A stretch of DNA of 64,000 nucleotides from Comamonas kerstersii (GCF_008801935.1 NZ_VZOT01000002.1:186001-250000), one strand, 5' to 3'; shown: positions 17,128-25,880, counted from the first letter of the stretch. The notes: generated by a model from the sequence alone, not told the origin. Made by a program: numbers and translations.

Positions 17128-17781
17128 ATGACTTTCCCCATTCTGCGCAGCACGCTGGTGCTCTGGTTCACAGCCTTTTTCGGCACAGCTGCCGTGCATG
17201 CACAGTCTGTGGCCATGACAGGAGTCATGGGCAGCAAGGCGCTGCTGGTCATCAACGGCGGTGCCCCCAAGGCGCTGGGGCCTGACCAGAGTCATCAGGG
17301 CGTACGCCTGATCGCAGTGCATGGCGAGCAAGCCACGATTGAATACCAGGGCCAGCGCCAGACCGTCCGCATGGGGGCATCGCCCATCAGCATCGGGCAA
17401 CTCGCACCGGCCGGTCAGCGCAAAGTGGTGCTGCGCGCTGATAACCACGGCCACTTTCGCGGCAATGGCTTTATCAATAACAAAGCCATGCACTACATGG
17501 TGGACACAGGTGCCAGCGTGATTGGCATTGGCATCACCGATGCACAGCGTCTGCGTCTTGACTACAGCCAGGGCGAGCGTGTCACCTTACGAACTGCCAA
17601 TGGCAATGCACAGGGCTGGCGCATCAAGCTCGATTCCGTGCGTGTAGGAGACATCACACTGCACGGCATACACGCCGTTGTCAGCCCACAGCCCATGCCA
17701 CATATCTTGCTGGGCAACAGCTTTCTCTCGCAGCTGCACATGACACGCCAGGGCAATGAAATGGTGCTGGAGCGGCGCTAA
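17128..17781 (+). CDS. Retropepsin-like aspartic protease (TIGR02281 type), exported
   Basis: 217-aa protein with an N-terminal hydrophobic signal (LVLWFTAFFGTAAVHA). The second half is a single retropepsin-like domain with the catalytic signature HYMVDTGASVIGIG (Asp-Thr-Gly) and the closing HILLGNSFLSQLHM. As in retroviral proteases, one DTG per chain implies an active dimer. The region before it (residues 30-110) is a beta-rich prodomain. ATG 17128 is chosen as the start of the signal; no clear Shine-Dalgarno sequence is seen, and a GTG at 17095 is the alternative. The substrate is unknown. Confidence 0.83.
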   Translation: MTFPILRSTLVLWFTAFFGTAAVHAQSVAMTGVMGSKALLVINGGAPKALGPDQSHQGVRLIAVHGEQATIEYQGQRQTVRMGASPISIGQLAPAGQRKVVLRADNHGHFRGNGFINNKAMHYMVDTGASVIGIGITDAQRLRLDYSQGERVTLRTANGNAQGWRIKLDSVRVGDITLHGIHAVVSPQPMPHILLGNSFLSQLHMTRQGNEMVLERR

Positions 17782-17924
17782 GCACTGATCGCCTGATGGG
17801 GGCTGGCGCATTCACGCATGCAGTCCGCCACCATAAAAGCGCTGCCACACATCCAATGGCACCTGTCTAGCGCTTTTGCGAAGTAAACACACACGCCAAT
17901 GGCGATTGCTGCGCACATAAAAAA

Positions 17925-17941
17925 TTCAGGGTTTACCCGAA
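17925..17941. promoter_or_regulatory. 17-bp motif, site B
   Basis: TTCAGGGTTTACCCGAA, 15 of 17 bases shared with 14890-14906. It is about 110 bp before the ATG of the BMP binding-protein gene. See the matching finding. Confidence 0.5.
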
Positions 17942-17973
17942 TATCAGCACGCAGATTGCGGAAAATATTGCGT

Positions 17974-17988
17974 AAGCAAAGTTTGCTT
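17974..17988. promoter_or_regulatory. Palindrome resembling a PurR/LacI-type operator
   Basis: AAGCAAAGTTTGCTT: two perfect 7-bp arms around one base. The half site GCAAA resembles the PurR half site (CGCAAACG), but PurR operators have an even-length centre. It lies 65 bp upstream of a nucleoside-binding protein gene, which makes a purine-linked repressor site plausible but unproven. Confidence 0.35.
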
Positions 17989-18052
17989 GCACCCGGCATG
18001 GCTCTTGCGAGCGTGGCGGGTTTGTTCACGTCTTACTTTTCCGCGAACTCTT

Positions 18053-19126
18053 ATGCGCCCCACTAGCACACTTCTTCGCCGCACCGCCATTGCTCTGGGC
18101 TGTGCGGCCACCTTCGTTGCTGCCCACGCTGCAGACCCCATGAAGGTTGGCTTTTTCTACATCGGCCCCGCAGACGGCGCTGGCTGGTCCCACGCCCACG
18201 AACTGGCTCGCCAGGAAGTGCAGAAGAAGTTTGGCGACAAGGTGGAAACCATCTTCGTGGAAAACGTGGCGGAAAACGATGCCGAACGTGTGACCCGTGA
18301 CCTGGCCGCCCAGGGTGCCAAGGTGATCTTTGGTGGTGCCTTCGGCTTCATGAACGGCATGGAGCGCGCTGCGCGTGACTTCCCCGATGTGGCCTTTGAA
18401 CACGCCACCGGCTACAAGATGGCCAAGAACATGGGCATTTATGACATCCGCACCTATGAAGGTGCGTGCCTGAACGGCACCATCGCAGGTCACCTGTCCA
18501 AGACCAACACCATCGGCGTGGTCGCTCCTGTGCCAATTCCTGAAATCGTGCGCAACATCAATGCTTTCACGCTGTGCGCTCAGGAAGTGAACCCCAAGAT
18601 TGAAACACGCATCCTGTGGGTCAACACATTCTACGATCCCCCCAAGGAAGCAGAAGCAGCCAAGACCCTGCTGAACCAGGGCGTGGACGTGCTGATGCAG
18701 AACACCGACTCCCCCGCTCCTTTGCAAGTGGCCAAGGAAGCAGGCAAGGTGGGCTTTGGCTGGGATACCGACATGGCACAGTGGGGTGGCGATGCGCAGA
18801 TGGCTGCAGCCCGCCTGGACTGGAGCGTGCACTACAACAAGGTCGTGGCCGACAAGATGGCAGGCACCTGGAAGCCCGGCAATGTATGGCTGGGTCTGAA
18901 GGACGGCGCCATCCACTACGACCGCTTCAGCAAGAACCTGCCCGAGCACGTGCGTGCTGCGGTAGAGCAGCGCCGCCAGGACATCATCTCTGGCAAGCGC
19001 CCCGTATTCAATGGCCCGCTGCTGGACCAGTCGGGCAAGCAGCAGACACAGGCTGGCGACATGCCTGATGCTGACAAGCTGAAGATGAACTTCCTGGTCA
19101 AGGGCGTGATCGGCACACTGGGTTAA
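18053..19126 (+). CDS. BMP-family (PnrA/Med-like) nucleoside-binding lipoprotein-type solute receptor
   Basis: 357-aa periplasmic binding protein. A signal peptide (RRTAIALGCAATFVAAHA/ADP) precedes VGFFYIGPADGAGWSHAHELAR, the family segment for BMP proteins. Further motifs are VIFGGAFGFMNGMERAA, YEGACLNGTIAGHLSKTNTIG and DVLMQNTDSPAPLQVA. There is no lipobox, so the protein is probably soluble in the periplasm. BMP proteins of known function bind purine nucleosides. No permease or ATPase genes are adjacent; instead a phosphoribosyltransferase gene follows 94 bp on after a terminator. The ATG at 18053 marks the signal peptide start. The two preceding elements (17925 and 17974) are candidate control sites. 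Confidence 0.88.
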   Translation: MRPTSTLLRRTAIALGCAATFVAAHAADPMKVGFFYIGPADGAGWSHAHELARQEVQKKFGDKVETIFVENVAENDAERVTRDLAAQGAKVIFGGAFGFMNGMERAARDFPDVAFEHATGYKMAKNMGIYDIRTYEGACLNGTIAGHLSKTNTIGVVAPVPIPEIVRNINAFTLCAQEVNPKIETRILWVNTFYDPPKEAEAAKTLLNQGVDVLMQNTDSPAPLQVAKEAGKVGFGWDTDMAQWGGDAQMAAARLDWSVHYNKVVADKMAGTWKPGNVWLGLKDGAIHYDRFSKNLPEHVRAAVEQRRQDIISGKRPVFNGPLLDQSGKQQTQAGDMPDADKLKMNFLVKGVIGTLG

Positions 19127-19150
19127 TCCCGGCCATCCCCTTGCATCCGC

Positions 19151-19187
19151 AAGCCTGAAAGGAACTCACCTGCCTTTCAGGCTTTTT
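19151..19187 (+). terminator. Terminator after the BMP gene
   Basis: AAGCCTGAAAGG and CCTTTCAGGCTT pair perfectly (12 bp) across a 10-base loop, followed by TTT. It lies between the BMP and phosphoribosyltransferase genes, so the second gene has its own promoter or depends on read-through. Confidence 0.85.
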
Positions 19188-19220
19188 ACATGCTGGACTT
19201 TGCTTTTGGAGACATTCGCC

Positions 19221-19904
19221 ATGACGACTCTTGCCACCTACGAGGCACGCCACTACCCCGCTGGACAAGCGTTTGAAACACCTGCTGACCGCTACGCCGT
19301 ACGCCTGAGCGATGGCAGCCACCTGGAACTGCCCCTGCGCGTACTGCCCACGGGCGACAAGGCCATTGCCCTGCTGATGACCAACCAGTGCGACTTCGCT
19401 GTTGAGGATGCCCTCGCTCCCCTGATGGCACAGGCAGCCCAGGAATTTGCCCCAGATGTGATCGCAGCTGTGCCCACCATGGGCCTGGACTACGGCCGTC
19501 TGGTCGCACGCGGCCTGGGCCACCCCCACTATGTAGCGCTGGGTCACTCGCGCAAGTTCTGGTATGACGAGGCGCTCAGCGAATCCACCACCTCCTCCAC
19601 CAGCACCAAGGGCAAACAGGTCTATCTGGACCCCGCGCTTGTCGAGCGCATCAAGGGCAAGCGCGTGGTGCTGGTCGATGATGTGATCAACACCGGTGTG
19701 AGCGCCGTCTCTGCCATCCGCCTGCTGCAGCGTGCGGGCGCCAATGTGGTGGGCATGGTGAACGTGCTCAGCGAAGGCCATGCCTGGCGTGCCGTGGTCA
19801 ACGAACTGGAAGCCGGCTGGGAGCAACGCGTCAAGACGGTAGGCCATATCCCCATGTTTGAAGCGGATGGCCAGAGCTGGAAGCCTATGGCCGACACGCT
19901 CTAA
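19221..19904 (+). CDS. Purine phosphoribosyltransferase-type protein
   Basis: 227-aa type I PRTase-fold protein. The PRPP-binding motif is RVVLVDDVINTGVSAVSAI (about residues 150-170); an earlier segment APDVIAAVPTMGLDYGRLVARGLG corresponds to the adenine/xanthine PRTase core. A Ser/Thr-rich loop (ESTTSSTSTKGK) lies where the flexible catalytic loop usually sits. The start is ATG 19221, with GGAGA 8 bases upstream. It follows a BMP nucleoside-binding protein, suggesting purine salvage. The substrate base is not predictable from sequence alone. Confidence 0.8.
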   Translation: MTTLATYEARHYPAGQAFETPADRYAVRLSDGSHLELPLRVLPTGDKAIALLMTNQCDFAVEDALAPLMAQAAQEFAPDVIAAVPTMGLDYGRLVARGLGHPHYVALGHSRKFWYDEALSESTTSSTSTKGKQVYLDPALVERIKGKRVVLVDDVINTGVSAVSAIRLLQRAGANVVGMVNVLSEGHAWRAVVNELEAGWEQRVKTVGHIPMFEADGQSWKPMADTL

Positions 19905-19975
19905 GCCACCACACCCCCATCATCTGGCCGTGCAGTAGCGCATACTCACGGCCTTTCCAGTCTCTCGTGATCCCC

Positions 19976-20917
19976 ATGCAAGCACTGCTCGACGCCATTG
20001 CCCAGTTTGAAATGCCCACGGATGCCAGCCGCATCTTCCACGGACGCGGAGGCCGCTACCCAGGCTGCGAGCATCTGGTGCTCGATGCCTTCCCTCCCGT
20101 GCTGGTGCTGACCAGCTTTCAGCCGCTGGAAGAAGCTGCACTGGCTGCAGTGGGCGAAGCACTGCAGGCACGCTGGGCACACATTGGTGGTAATCAGCCA
20201 CTGAACTGGGTCTACCAGATGCGCCAGCCCGGTGCCAAAGCGGAAACACGGCTGATGGCAGGCTGCGTGCCGGAACCGCACACCGTCACCGAAGCCGGGC
20301 TGCAATACCGCGCCCATGTGCTGCGCGGGCAGAACCACGGCATTTTTCTGGACATGGCCGAAGGCCGGCGCTGGGTGCGTGAACATGTAGCAACACACCC
20401 TGAACACCGCTATGGCCTCAAGGTGCTCAACCTGTTTGCCTACACCTGTGCGTTCTCGGTGGTGGCACTGGATGCAGGTGCTAGGCAGGTATTGAACATG
20501 GACATGGCCCAAGGAGCACTGGCCACCGGTCAGCAGAACCACCAGCTCAATGGGCTGACAGGCGCCAGCTTTCTGGCGCACGACATCTTCAGCAGCTGGG
20601 GCAAGATCACACGCAGCGGCCCCTACCACCTGATCATCATTGATCCGCCCAGCTACCAGAAAGGCAGCTTTGTCGCGACCAAGGACTACGCCAAGCTCAT
20701 GCGCCGCCTGCCCGCACTGCTACGCCCCGGTGGCCATGTGCTGCTGTGCCTCAATGCGCCGGAGCTGAACACTGCCTTTCTCAAAGACCAGATGGCAGAC
20801 ATCGCCCCCGAGCTGGAGTTTGTCGAGCGCGTCGCCAACCCTGCGGTGTTTGCCGATGTGGATGAAGAACGCAGCCTCAAGGTACTGGTCTATCGCACAC
20901 CTGACACCCAGCCCTGA
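19976..20917 (+). CDS. Class I SAM-dependent methyltransferase, RlmI/YccW-like
   Basis: 313-aa Rossmann methyltransferase. The SAM motif I is VLNLFAYTCAFSVVALDAGA, the acidic ribose site is NMDMAQGAL, and the catalytic motif is IIIDPPSYQKGSF, which resembles the DPP motif of 23S rRNA m5C methyltransferase RlmI. There is no N-terminal PUA domain as in RlmI, and the N-terminal 100 residues form a different module. The protein probably methylates an RNA, but the target is inferred. ATG 19976 is used rather than an in-frame GTG at 19967. The gene starts 71 bp after the PRTase stop and could share its transcript. Confidence 0.75.
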   Translation: MQALLDAIAQFEMPTDASRIFHGRGGRYPGCEHLVLDAFPPVLVLTSFQPLEEAALAAVGEALQARWAHIGGNQPLNWVYQMRQPGAKAETRLMAGCVPEPHTVTEAGLQYRAHVLRGQNHGIFLDMAEGRRWVREHVATHPEHRYGLKVLNLFAYTCAFSVVALDAGARQVLNMDMAQGALATGQQNHQLNGLTGASFLAHDIFSSWGKITRSGPYHLIIIDPPSYQKGSFVATKDYAKLMRRLPALLRPGGHVLLCLNAPELNTAFLKDQMADIAPELEFVERVANPAVFADVDEERSLKVLVYRTPDTQP

Positions 20918-20941
20918 GCAAGATCTTTTTCTGCCTTCTCA

Positions 20942-21002
20942 GACAGGCCATTAACAAAAATGGCCTGTAGCGCTTATGCAGCAAGCGCTGATAGCTATAA
21001 AA
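20942..21002. repeat. Comamonad intergenic repeat, copy 3
   Basis: Contains TGTAGCGCTTATGCAGCAAG followed by CGCTGATAGCTAT. It is preceded by a short hairpin (ACAGGCCATT/AATGGCCTGT). The rest of the 20918-21302 gap (about 300 bp) shows no gene; it must hold the promoter of the chemoreceptor gene, but I see no convincing sigma-28 sequence. Confidence 0.75.
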
Positions 21003-21302
21003 TTTTGATCGCATAGCCCGCACAAGCCTAGCCTGCACTTTGCCTGTCTGCCCAAGGCCGTGCTTCGCTCTGTGCGTTGGGTACATAGCGCTTGAAAGTA
21101 CTGACCAAGCATCGCCGTTGAACAGGCGAGGCCCATCTGCGCACGATGCTTCACTTTGAATTCTTCCACAGAGCTTGGAATTTAAAGCCAGTGGGCACAT
21201 ACATTCAATACTCCTGAAATCAGAGCGATTCAATAAGTTTTACTTGTGTTAATAAATGTAAATATCTACGCTGCGCCGCACTGAAACCCAGTTCGACGTG
21301 AA

Positions 21303-23309
21303 ATGTTCGAAAAACTAAGAAAAACCAAATGGAATCTAGGTGTCAAGCTTTCGCTGGCAACCTTGCTGACGGTGGCTGTCATCATGATGGTGCTGATGTT
21401 CGTCATCAATATGCGCGTAACCAGCACCATCCAGCAGCGCGCCGAAATGGACATGCAGCAGAGCATGGACATGGTCTATGGGTTCCTCGCCAGCAGCGAT
21501 CAGGACTTGCGGGAACGCACCCAGAGAATCACCAAGGTTTTCCAGAGTGAACACGCACGCAGCGCCCAGACGCTGGACGTGGGCGACCGCAAGGTGCTGC
21601 TGCTCAATGGTGCCTCCGCCAATGGCGACAACGCCCTTTTGGATCGTTTCCAGACCTTGACGACCGCTGCCAGCACGGTGTTTGTGCTGGACAACGGCAA
21701 ATTCAAAAGCATTGCCAGTACCGTCGAGCTCGAAGATGGCAACCGCGCCGTAGGCGCCACCATTCCTGAAGAACTGGAAGCACACCAGCTCCTCCTCCAA
21801 GGCAAGGAATACCTGGGTCTGATCAAGCTGTTCGGCAAGGAGTTCATGGCGCACTACAGCCCGCTGCACGATGCCAACAAGCAGGTCATTGGTGCGGTCT
21901 TCATTGGCATGGACTTCAGTGCCTTCCTGGAAAGCATCAAGAAAACCCTGCGTGAACTCAAAGTGGGCAAGGACGGCTACTACTTTGTCATGCAGACCAG
22001 CGGCCCACAGCGCGGCACCATTCTGGTTCACCCCCGCGTGGAAGGCGACAACCTGTGGGAGCGCCAGGACGCACAGGGGCACAAGTACATCCAGCACATG
22101 CTGGGCCACGATCGTGGCACGCATATTTATGACGTGCTGAACAAGGACCAGTCCGTCCGCACCATGATGACCACCTTCAGGCGCTTTGCCCCGTGGGACT
22201 GGAGCATTGCCACCAGCGTGAATGAATCTGAAATTCTGGCAGCAGGCAAACAGCTGCAGCTGATCTTCATCGTGCTCGGCCTGCTGAGTATTCTCACGCT
22301 GACAGGTGCCATTTACTGGGTGCTGCGCCGCACTGTGGTCATGCCGCTGTACAAGGGTCTGGAAGTCACCGAAGCGCTGGCCAAGGGCGACCTGACACAG
22401 CGCGCGCCCGTGCACAGCGAGGACGAGATTGGCAAATTGCTGCAAGCCATCAACCGCACGGCCGATTCGCTCGATGGTCTGATCCGCACCGTGCAGCAAA
22501 AGGCCAATGGCGTCACGCTGGCCAGCGAAGAAATTGCACGCGGCAATGCCGACCTGGCCAACCGCACGGAAAGCTCAGCCAGTGCACTGGAAGAAACGGC
22601 TGCGGCCATGGAAGAGTTGGGCTCCACCGTCCGCCACAATGCAGACAATGCCACGACGGCAGACACGCTGGCACGCCAGGCCCAGCAAGTGGTCAACAGC
22701 AGTGGTCAGACGGTGACGGCACTGGTGGAGACCATGTCTGGCATCAATCAGAGCAGCCAGCGCATTGCCGACATCATTGGCGTGATTGACGGCATTGCCT
22801 TCCAGACCAACATCCTGGCTTTGAATGCCGCGGTAGAAGCTGCCCGCGCCGGTGAACATGGCCGCGGCTTTGCCGTGGTGGCCAGCGAAGTGCGCGCACT
22901 GGCCGGTCGCAGCGCCGAAGCTGCCAAGGAGATCAAGACCCTGATCCAGAACAGCCTGGACGAAGTGCATTCGGGCAACGCACGCGCCACAGAAGCAGGC
23001 AACTCCATGCAGCAGGCGATTGAGGAGATCAACAAGGTCTCTCGCGTGATCAGCGAAATCAGCCACGCCAGCACCGAGCAAAGCAATGGCGTGGGCCAGG
23101 TCGCAGAAGCCATCACCAGCATGGACCAGGCCACCCAAAAGAATGCGGCGCTGGTCGAAGAAGTCTCTGCCGCCGCACAAAGCCTGTCCGTCCAGGCCAA
23201 TGAACTGCTGCAGGCCGTAGCCATCTTCAAGTTGCGCAATCAGGGCATGCATAGCTCACAGCTGCGGGCTGGCAGCGCTGCACCCCAGGAGCCCCGACTG
23301 CTACCCTGA
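21303..23309 (+). CDS. Methyl-accepting chemotaxis protein with periplasmic Cache domain
   Basis: 668-aa chemoreceptor. A first TM (LSLATLLTVAVIMMVLMFVI) is followed by a periplasmic sensor of about 280 residues with the Cache-type segments KDGYYFVMQTSGPQRGTILVHP and RRFAPWDWSIATSV. The second TM is LQLIFIVLGLLSILTLTGAIYW, then HAMP, and a signalling domain with the invariant hairpin tip DIIGVIDGIAFQTNILALNAAVEAARAGEHGRGFAVVASEVR. Methylation-site helices flank it. The C-terminus lacks a CheB/CheR-binding NWETF-type pentapeptide. The ligand is unknown. It stands alone with its own terminator. Confidence 0.95.
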   Translation: MFEKLRKTKWNLGVKLSLATLLTVAVIMMVLMFVINMRVTSTIQQRAEMDMQQSMDMVYGFLASSDQDLRERTQRITKVFQSEHARSAQTLDVGDRKVLLLNGASANGDNALLDRFQTLTTAASTVFVLDNGKFKSIASTVELEDGNRAVGATIPEELEAHQLLLQGKEYLGLIKLFGKEFMAHYSPLHDANKQVIGAVFIGMDFSAFLESIKKTLRELKVGKDGYYFVMQTSGPQRGTILVHPRVEGDNLWERQDAQGHKYIQHMLGHDRGTHIYDVLNKDQSVRTMMTTFRRFAPWDWSIATSVNESEILAAGKQLQLIFIVLGLLSILTLTGAIYWVLRRTVVMPLYKGLEVTEALAKGDLTQRAPVHSEDEIGKLLQAINRTADSLDGLIRTVQQKANGVTLASEEIARGNADLANRTESSASALEETAAAMEELGSTVRHNADNATTADTLARQAQQVVNSSGQTVTALVETMSGINQSSQRIADIIGVIDGIAFQTNILALNAAVEAARAGEHGRGFAVVASEVRALAGRSAEAAKEIKTLIQNSLDEVHSGNARATEAGNSMQQAIEEINKVSRVISEISHASTEQSNGVGQVAEAITSMDQATQKNAALVEEVSAAAQSLSVQANELLQAVAIFKLRNQGMHSSQLRAGSAAPQEPRLLP

Positions 23310-23332
23310 TGGGCTGCCGCACCACCACCTGC

Positions 23333-23359
23333 AAGGAGTGCCATGGGTACTCCTTTTTT
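23333..23359 (+). terminator. Terminator of the chemoreceptor gene
   Basis: AAGGAGT and ACTCCTT arms around a 9-base loop, followed by TTTTT. It falls 23 bases after the stop codon. Part of a decayed family repeat follows up to 23415. Confidence 0.8.
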
Positions 23360-23416
23360 ATTGCGATCAAAATTGGCCTCCAAGGACCATCACGCCTGCG
23401 CAAGCAGCTATTAATT

Positions 23417-24379
23417 ATGAATATTCCACCTATTGATCCCATGCTCTCTCACTGTCTACAACGCTTTGCCCAGCTCGATGCTGAGATCGTGACACCCGGG
23501 CTGAACTATGTGCAGCGCCGCCGCCTGATGAGCGAACTGCAGGCACGCCTGCTGCGCACCCGGGCCCTCCCCCACATTGCCGTTCAGAACCACTACATCA
23601 CAGCAGCAGGCCAAGAGATTGCCGTACGCAGCTACGCACCCACCCAGCATGACAGCGGTCAGACCCTGGTGTGGCTGCATGGCGGGGGCTGGATGGTGGG
23701 CAGCCTGGACACCCACGACGACCTGTGCGAACACCTGGCCCACTACACCGGTCATACGGTGCTGAGCGTGCACTATCGCCGCACGCCAGAGAACCCTTTC
23801 CCCGCAGCTGTGGATGATGCCCAGGCCGTGCTGCAATGGCTGCATCAGATGCGTGGCGTGCTGCCGTTTGCGCGCGAAACGGTGCTGCTCGGTGGTGATA
23901 GTGCAGGTGGCCATCTGGCCCTGGCCACCGCCGTCAGCGCCGTGCAGATGCCTTGCCCCCAGCAAGCACAGATTCAGGCCCTGCTGCTGTTCTACCCCTG
24001 CCTGCTGCCCGGGCAGGACAACGCCAGCATGCGCAGCTTTGCACAGGGCTATGGCCTGACGGACACGGCCATGCACCAGTACTGGCAGGCGCTAGGTGGC
24101 GAAGCTGAGCCCTTGCGTACCCCCAGCCTGTGCGCCGAGGCACTGCCGCTGCTGCCACCCATGGTCATCATGACCGCCAGCCACGACATCCTGCGCGACG
24201 AAGCCGAGGACTTTGCCTACCAGATGCAGGCACTGCCGCACGGGCCACAGGTGCTGCTGCAGCGCGCAGAAGGCATGGTGCATGGCTTTGCACGCATGCT
24301 CACCGCCAGCCATGCGGCGCGTCAGCATGTGGAAGCCGCGTGTCAGCTGCTGAGCCGCTGCGCAAAAACCAGCAGCTGA
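23417..24379 (+). CDS. Alpha/beta hydrolase, hormone-sensitive-lipase (HSL) family esterase
   Basis: 320-aa esterase. The HSL-specific oxyanion motif is LHGGGWMVGSLDTHDD, the nucleophile elbow is GGDSAGGHLALA, and the acid and base of the triad fall in MTASHDILRDEAEDF and GMVHGFARM. The N-terminal cap region has no signal peptide, so it acts in the cytoplasm. ATG 23417 is preferred over an in-frame start at 23309, which overlaps the chemoreceptor terminator. It is probably active on short acyl esters; the physiological substrate is unknown. Confidence 0.9.
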   Translation: MNIPPIDPMLSHCLQRFAQLDAEIVTPGLNYVQRRRLMSELQARLLRTRALPHIAVQNHYITAAGQEIAVRSYAPTQHDSGQTLVWLHGGGWMVGSLDTHDDLCEHLAHYTGHTVLSVHYRRTPENPFPAAVDDAQAVLQWLHQMRGVLPFARETVLLGGDSAGGHLALATAVSAVQMPCPQQAQIQALLLFYPCLLPGQDNASMRSFAQGYGLTDTAMHQYWQALGGEAEPLRTPSLCAEALPLLPPMVIMTASHDILRDEAEDFAYQMQALPHGPQVLLQRAEGMVHGFARMLTASHAARQHVEAACQLLSRCAKTSS

Positions 24380-24405
24380 GCACACCTTCTGCAGCAGTTA
24401 CCTGA

Positions 24406-24419
24406 ATATGCATGCATAT
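24406..24419. promoter_or_regulatory. Perfect 14-bp palindrome ATATGCATGCATAT
   Basis: Lies in the 272-bp gap before bioY, about 230 bp from its start. The gap also holds AAGCAATTTGCTT at 24561-24573 and a possible -10 TAGAAT at 24599-24604. It could be a regulator site, but at this AT-rich composition a chance palindrome is possible. Confidence 0.3.
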
Positions 24420-24651
24420 GCCTGCACGTTACGCATGGTTTGAGACAAGTTTCCGTAACCTGCAGGCTTTTTTCATATTCACCAGCTGTTCCTGCCTCAT
24501 TTTTCAAGCCGGATGACAGCATTTAGAGGCAGAAAATCAGAAGCAATTAAATGCAGTTCAAAGCAATTTGCTTGTCGTTTTTCTACTTTTGGCGTGCATA
24601 GAATGAAAAAACCAAAGCGTCCGAGACGCTACTTAACCGTGAATGCACACC

Positions 24652-25236
24652 ATGAACCAAGCTCTAACACGCAAACATTCCGAATCCATTGCCATGGCTG
24701 CCCTGTTTGCGGCCCTGCTCGCCGTAATGGGGCTCATCCCCAAGATTGACCTGCCGCTGGGCGTACCCATCACCATCCAGACCCTGGGCGTCATGCTGGC
24801 AGGTTGCCTGCTGGGGCCCTGGCGGGGCTTGCAGGCCATGCTGCTGTTCATGGTGGCCGTGGCTGCCGGTCTGCCTCTGCTGTCGGGCGGCCGAGGGGGA
24901 CTGGGCGCCTTTGTTGCCCCTACTTCCGGCTATTTCATGGGATGGGCTGCAGCAGCCTTTGTCACCGGCCTGCTCATGGGAATGCTGCCCAAGTCCACGC
25001 CGCTGCGTGCTGCAGGCAGTGCCTTCGTGGCTTCGGCCGTGGGCGGCATTCTGGTGCTGTACGCCTGCGGCATCATCGGTCTGATGTTTTTTGCCAAGCT
25101 GTCGCTGGCCCAGGCTTTCTGGGGCAACCTGATCTTTATCCCGGGTGATCTGATCAAGTGCGCACTCACCGCCCTGGTCGTGCACAGCATTGCCCGCGCC
25201 ATGCCAGACTGGCGTTTTGGTGGAAGATCTTTATAA
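24652..25236 (+). CDS. bioY: BioY-family biotin transporter (ECF S component)
   Basis: 194-aa membrane protein with six predicted TM helices. Family segments seen are KIDLPLGVPITIQTLGVMLAGCLLGPWRGL (residues about 35-64), GGRGGLGAFVAPTSGYFMGW and the C-terminal FIPGDLIKC. BioY binds and translocates biotin; in ECF systems it works with BioM/BioN. No such genes are near, and solo BioY proteins are known in many proteobacteria. ATG 24652 and an in-frame ATG at 24643 are both possible. A tight one-gene unit. Confidence 0.93.
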   Translation: MNQALTRKHSESIAMAALFAALLAVMGLIPKIDLPLGVPITIQTLGVMLAGCLLGPWRGLQAMLLFMVAVAAGLPLLSGGRGGLGAFVAPTSGYFMGWAAAAFVTGLLMGMLPKSTPLRAAGSAFVASAVGGILVLYACGIIGLMFFAKLSLAQAFWGNLIFIPGDLIKCALTALVVHSIARAMPDWRFGGRSL

Positions 25237-25290
25237 AAGTTAATAGCACCTAGCGCTGAATCTACAAGGCCTAGAGGCTGAAATAAGTTG
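25232..25290. repeat. Comamonad intergenic repeat, decayed copy 4
   Basis: AATAGCACCTAGCGCTGAA followed by CTACAAGGCCTAGAGGCTG matches the family layout with several changes. It immediately follows the bioY stop. Confidence 0.5.
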
Positions 25291-25388
25291 TAAAAATACT
25301 TGTTACATCTTGGGTCCAGGCGTAAGCTTTCTGCTTGCCTGCACTGCCCACAAAAGCTTTGCTGCATCAGCCTCTTTTGTCCTGAGCC

Positions 25389-25799
25389 ATGCGCCATACC
25401 CTCTCCGTACTCACAGCCACCTGCATCCTGGCCCTGAGCCAACCTGCCTGGGCCTCGGCGTTTGACCGTGAATCCCAGCAACGTGCACGCACGGTAGCAA
25501 TGCGCCTGTCGCGTGAAGTACGCGTGCATGCAGCGCAAACCCTGTCCCAGTGGCAGGCCCAGGCTGCCAGCTCGCCACGCCGACTGCTGCCGCTCAACCG
25601 CATCCTGTGCGCAGCACAGCTGTGGCTACAGCAGGAAGGGCAGGCTCTGCTGTCCAGCGTCGTCCACGCCACCCCCATCATCAGAGCCGCGTGGCTGCGC
25701 CCCAGCACGTGGGCGGCAGAGCGTTTTTCCCCTGCGCTGGACGCAGCCATGGTCGAGCGCTGGCTGCAACCCTGGCTCAAAAGTCGCCAAGAGGTATAG
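25389..25799 (+). CDS. Exported protein of unknown function, 136 aa
   Basis: A signal peptide MRHTLSVLTATCILALSQPAWASA is followed by a mature part of about 110 residues that is mostly Arg/Ala/Gln-rich helix (RARTVAMRLSREVRVHAAQTLSQ) and ends VERWLQPWLKSRQEV. There is no cysteine pair or known motif in the mature part, and I do not recognise a family. Ribosome-binding sites are poor (GAGCC before ATG). It lies between bioY and an MFS gene, with 81 bp to the latter. Coding is supported by the signal peptide and length only. Confidence 0.55.
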   Translation: MRHTLSVLTATCILALSQPAWASAFDRESQQRARTVAMRLSREVRVHAAQTLSQWQAQAASSPRRLLPLNRILCAAQLWLQQEGQALLSSVVHATPIIRAAWLRPSTWAAERFSPALDAAMVERWLQPWLKSRQEV

Positions 25800-25880
25800 C
25801 TGGCGACAGGATTCATGCACGCCATGCACTAACATCGCGCCCCAAAAGCAGCCACAGTCTGCTGACAGGGAGTTCGATTC

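Noticed and set aside
21220..21300. Sigma-28 promoter before the chemoreceptor gene
   Set aside because: TAAGTTTT followed by TAATAA is present, but the spacing and the GCCGATAA element do not fit.
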